This document shows positions 7,024 through 9,085 of a stretch of 9,085 bases of DNA, piece after piece (position 1 is the stretch's first letter; each line of letters starts with the position of its first letter). Below the pieces are notes generated by a model. It was not told the origin of the DNA. It did no database searches and worked only from the letters and a program-made list of their open reading frames with translations. A program made the position numbers and the translations under genes. The DNA lies in contig JAPLSP010000538.1 of NCBI GenBank assembly GCA_026398575.1, positions 1-9,085 on the forward strand. Reading direction: 5' to 3'. The stretch is from Candidatus Sumerlaeota bacterium (lineage in GTDB: Bacteria; Sumerlaeota; Sumerlaeia; JADFCT01).

Positions 7024-7144
7024 GTGGAAGCATGCGATTTTGCTCTGGCAAACTTTTATCTTCAATAGTAGCTGCTGTCGAATAATGAACAGATATCTTC
7101 AAGTTGTTTTTGCCTCCGAGACATCTTATATCGCTAACGCGAGT
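7024..7144. other. Unique spacer between inverted heptamer arrays
   Basis: This 121-base segment lies between the two arrays; the distance between the perfect arms is 130 bases (7016-7145). It has mixed composition and no ORF that looks real. A weak promoter-like pair can be read on the + strand: TTGTTT at 7104-7109, a 17-base gap, and TATATC at 7127-7132, ahead of the VWA gene at 7198. Each half matches the consensus poorly, so this is only a suggestion. A small RNA cannot be excluded but no convincing fold was found by eye. Confidence 0.4.
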
Positions 7145-7186
7145 GTTCATTTCTCATTTCTCATTTCTCATTTTACATTTTACATT
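7145..7186. repeat. Right heptamer array, inverted copy of the left array
   Basis: Read on the - strand from 7186 downward there are six 7-base units: AATGTAA twice, AATGAGA three times and AATGAAC. The order and number of the first five units equal those of the left array, giving 41 identical bases. The array ends 11 bases before the ATG of the following VWA gene, so it takes up the whole upstream region where a ribosome site and promoter would normally lie. Confidence 0.92.
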
Positions 7187-7197
7187 AAAATATTTAA

Positions 7198-9042
7198 ATG
7201 AACTTCCTCAATCCCATAGCCTTATTCCTCGGCGCGCTGGCGGCGTTGATTGTGTTGATGTATCTGCTCAAACTCCGCCGCAAGCGCGAGGATTTTTCCA
7301 GCACGCTTCTGTGGATGAAATCGGTCGAGGATTTGACCGCGAATGCGCCGTTCCAGAAGTTGCGCCAGAATCTTCTGATGTATCTCCAGATACTGCTGCT
7401 GCTGTTGCTGGCGTTTGCCCTTGCGCGCCCGACGATGTGGCTTAGCCGCAAGCACGGCGTCTCGCGCGTCATCCTGTTGGACAACACGGCCAGTATGAAC
7501 GCGCGCGACGGAGAAAAAGGCCTGACGCGCCTTGAAGAAGCCAAATCCAAAGTCCGCGAGCTGATCGCCAATATGGATAGCACCGACGAGACGATGATCA
7601 TCTCCTTCGGCGGAACGGCCCAGGTCGCGCAGCCTTTCACGTCGGAGAAAGGCACGCTCTCGAGCGGCCTGAACCGCGTCGAGGCGACCGACGCCCCCGC
7701 GCGAATCCGCGAAGCGGTGACGATGGCCAAGGGCGTGGCCAAAGGCAAAAAGAGCCCGGTCATCACGATCGTCGGCGACGGCGGCCAGGGCTATCTCGGC
7801 AATCTCCTCAGCGAGAAGGACCCGGTCGAGTTCGTCGCCGTCGGATCGAGCGACGCCAACTGCGGCATCGTCGCCTTCGACGTGCGCGAGTCCTTCGAGA
7901 GGAAGGGCGACGCGCAGGTTTTCGCGGAGGTGGAAAACTTTTCGACCGACTCCGCCACTGTGATGACGCGCTGCCTCATCAACGGCGAAGTCATCCAGGC
8001 GCGCGAAGAGAAGATCGAGGGCCACGGCAAAAAAGGATTCGCATTCGCCGGATTGAAAGGCGCGGCGCGGCAGCTCCTGCGGCTCGAACTGGCGCACGAC
8101 GACATGCTGGCCGTGGACAACGCCGTCGAGGGATTCATCAGCATGAACAGCGAGAACAAGGTCCTGCTCGTTTCAACGGGCAACTTTTTCCTCGAACGGC
8201 TCCTGGGTCTGCTGCCCAACGCGAAAGTCTCCAAGATTGATCCCAAGCTGTTTGAGCCGGCCATGAGCGACGGCCTTGTCATCTTCGACCAATTCGCGCC
8301 CAAGCAGATCGGCCCGGGGCGCTACCTCTTCATCAACGCCGTGCCGCCGCTCGAAGGATTCTCCGCCGCGCCGCAGCCGGTCAAAAACGTCGTCGTGCTC
8401 GACTGGAACCGGCTCCACCCCGTGACGCGGTTCCTGAACCTGAACAACCTGGCCTTCACGGAATCGCTCAAGATGAAAGGGCCCGACTGGGTCATCCCCC
8501 TGGTCGAAAGCGAGCAGACGCCGCTCATCTTCGCGGGCGAGCGGCAGGGCGTCAAGCTCGTCGCGCTCTCATTCGATCTTTATGCCTCCGACTGGCCGAT
8601 GCAGGTCAGTTTCCCTTTGTTTCTGAATAACGCCCTTCGCTGGCTGGCGGGCGAGGCGCGCGGATCGCTCACCGGCAATCACGTCTGCGGTGAAATGATC
8701 ACGCTCGCAGCCAAACAGCCGGTCACGATCACCGATCCCACGGGCCGCAGCTGGACCTGCCAGCCGGACGAAACCCAGCAGGTTTATTTCAATGAGTCCT
8801 ATCGCGCCGGCCTCTACAAAGTCCGCAAATCCGAAGGCGGAGACGAGCAGTTCGCCGTCAATCTGCTGTCGCGCGAAGAGAGCGACATCACGCCGCGCAA
8901 AGACGTCGTCAGCGGCGAAAAGCGCGTGACGGCGATCTCGGTGACAAGGGAGAACCGCGAGATATGGCAATGGCTCGCGCTGGCCGCCCTGGCGCTCCTC
9001 GCGCTGGAATGGCAAGTCTATTGCCGCCGCTCTTGGCTCTGA
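7198..9042 (+). CDS. BatA-like VWA-domain membrane protein
   Basis: This 614-residue protein opens with a BatA/aerotolerance N-terminal domain: a membrane segment at 5-22, the basic stretch LKLRRKR, then FSSTLLWMKSVEDL and a second membrane segment at about 57-76 ending LALARP. A VWA domain follows (about 88-215) with the metal site D95-N-T97-A-S99 and a conserved D194 (IVGDGG). The remainder (about 222-575) is an extracytoplasmic beta-rich region plus a segment like the GATase-like or hydrolase-like tail of BatA relatives (VALSFDLYASDWP, then FPLFLNNALRWL). A last membrane segment is at 590-606. The ATG at 7198 gives the canonical N-terminus, but the preceding bases (AAAATATTTAA) contain no Shine-Dalgarno motif. 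It probably works in the membrane with the MoxR/DUF58 pair and the larger BatA-like protein; the exact role is unknown. The stop is TGA at 9040-9042, 43 bases before the window end. Confidence 0.93.
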   Translation: MNFLNPIALFLGALAALIVLMYLLKLRRKREDFSSTLLWMKSVEDLTANAPFQKLRQNLLMYLQILLLLLLAFALARPTMWLSRKHGVSRVILLDNTASMNARDGEKGLTRLEEAKSKVRELIANMDSTDETMIISFGGTAQVAQPFTSEKGTLSSGLNRVEATDAPARIREAVTMAKGVAKGKKSPVITIVGDGGQGYLGNLLSEKDPVEFVAVGSSDANCGIVAFDVRESFERKGDAQVFAEVENFSTDSATVMTRCLINGEVIQAREEKIEGHGKKGFAFAGLKGAARQLLRLELAHDDMLAVDNAVEGFISMNSENKVLLVSTGNFFLERLLGLLPNAKVSKIDPKLFEPAMSDGLVIFDQFAPKQIGPGRYLFINAVPPLEGFSAAPQPVKNVVVLDWNRLHPVTRFLNLNNLAFTESLKMKGPDWVIPLVESEQTPLIFAGERQGVKLVALSFDLYASDWPMQVSFPLFLNNALRWLAGEARGSLTGNHVCGEMITLAAKQPVTITDPTGRSWTCQPDETQQVYFNESYRAGLYKVRKSEGGDEQFAVNLLSREESDITPRKDVVSGEKRVTAISVTRENREIWQWLALAALALLALEWQVYCRRSWL

Positions 9043-9085
9043 AATCGCATTCCGTCTCATAGCTACGCGCCGAATGGTAGGCCGT

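Noticed and set aside
5977..7186. CRISPR array
   Set aside because: Units are 7-9 bases with no spacers of regular length and no cas genes nearby.
6975..7186. Ordinary insertion sequence or classical MITE
   Set aside because: There is no transposase, and the bases flanking the arms show no clear target-site duplication; kept only as an open hypothesis.
6935..7445. Short open frames on both strands with very similar peptides (HFSFLILHFT-like) in the DUF58-VWA gap
   Set aside because: The similarity arises because both strands read the same inverted heptamer arrays; there is no domain or ribosome site.
7222..8097. Open frame on the - strand (291 residues) opposite the second VWA gene
   Set aside because: It has the composition of an antisense shadow and no motif; the + frame is a canonical BatA-like protein.

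Overview
The window is about 9.1 kb of GC-rich bacterial chromosome with every recognisable gene on the + strand. It is built around a MoxR/von Willebrand factor A (VWA) gene cluster: a large BatA-like membrane protein (1965-4907), a MoxR AAA+ ATPase (4904-5896), a DUF58 protein (6052-6945) and a second BatA-like VWA membrane protein (7198-9042). Upstream lie an NHL-repeat beta-propeller, probably a lipoprotein (774-1802), and the 3' end of a coiled-coil, cysteine-rich protein of a type I associate with the same clusters (1-722). The gene content (BatA_N membrane proteins with a GATase-like insert, DUF58, MoxR, and a partner ending in a tyrosine/phenylalanine-rich tail) suggests Planctomycetota or a related environmental phylum such as Verrucomicrobiota, Lentisphaerota, Hydrogenedentota or Sumerlaeota. 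There is no rRNA or other marker gene, so this placement is tentative.

How the genes probably work together: MoxR is a cytosolic AAA+ chaperone-like ATPase. DUF58 proteins are its usual cytosolic VWA partners. The two BatA-like proteins have their N-terminal membrane anchors and a C-terminal membrane segment arranged so that the VWA parts should lie outside the cytoplasmic membrane. MoxR/VWA systems are thought to assemble or activate envelope or metal-dependent complexes; the client here cannot be read from the sequence. The large BatA-like gene and moxR overlap by 4 bp (ATGA) and are surely co-transcribed.

The striking part is the non-coding DNA. Every junction downstream of the NHL gene's 5' end that is not an overlap carries a different short-unit repeat or palindrome. 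There is a 50-bp A/T-rich palindrome that overlaps the NHL start (795-844). There is an 89-bp near-perfect hairpin containing CGGAT every 9-10 bp (1817-1905). The moxR-DUF58 gap holds a 7-bp GC stem-loop plus five tandem 9-bp units (5904-6021). The DUF58-VWA gap holds two heptamer arrays forming a perfect 41-bp inverted repeat around a 130-bp spacer (6975-7186). These look like inserted or expanded mini-repeats of several families colonising gaps within one operon, and they are the best candidate for something unusual here.

The last 43 bases (9043-9085) follow the final stop codon and show nothing I can identify. No tRNA, rRNA, CRISPR array, transposase or phage gene was seen.
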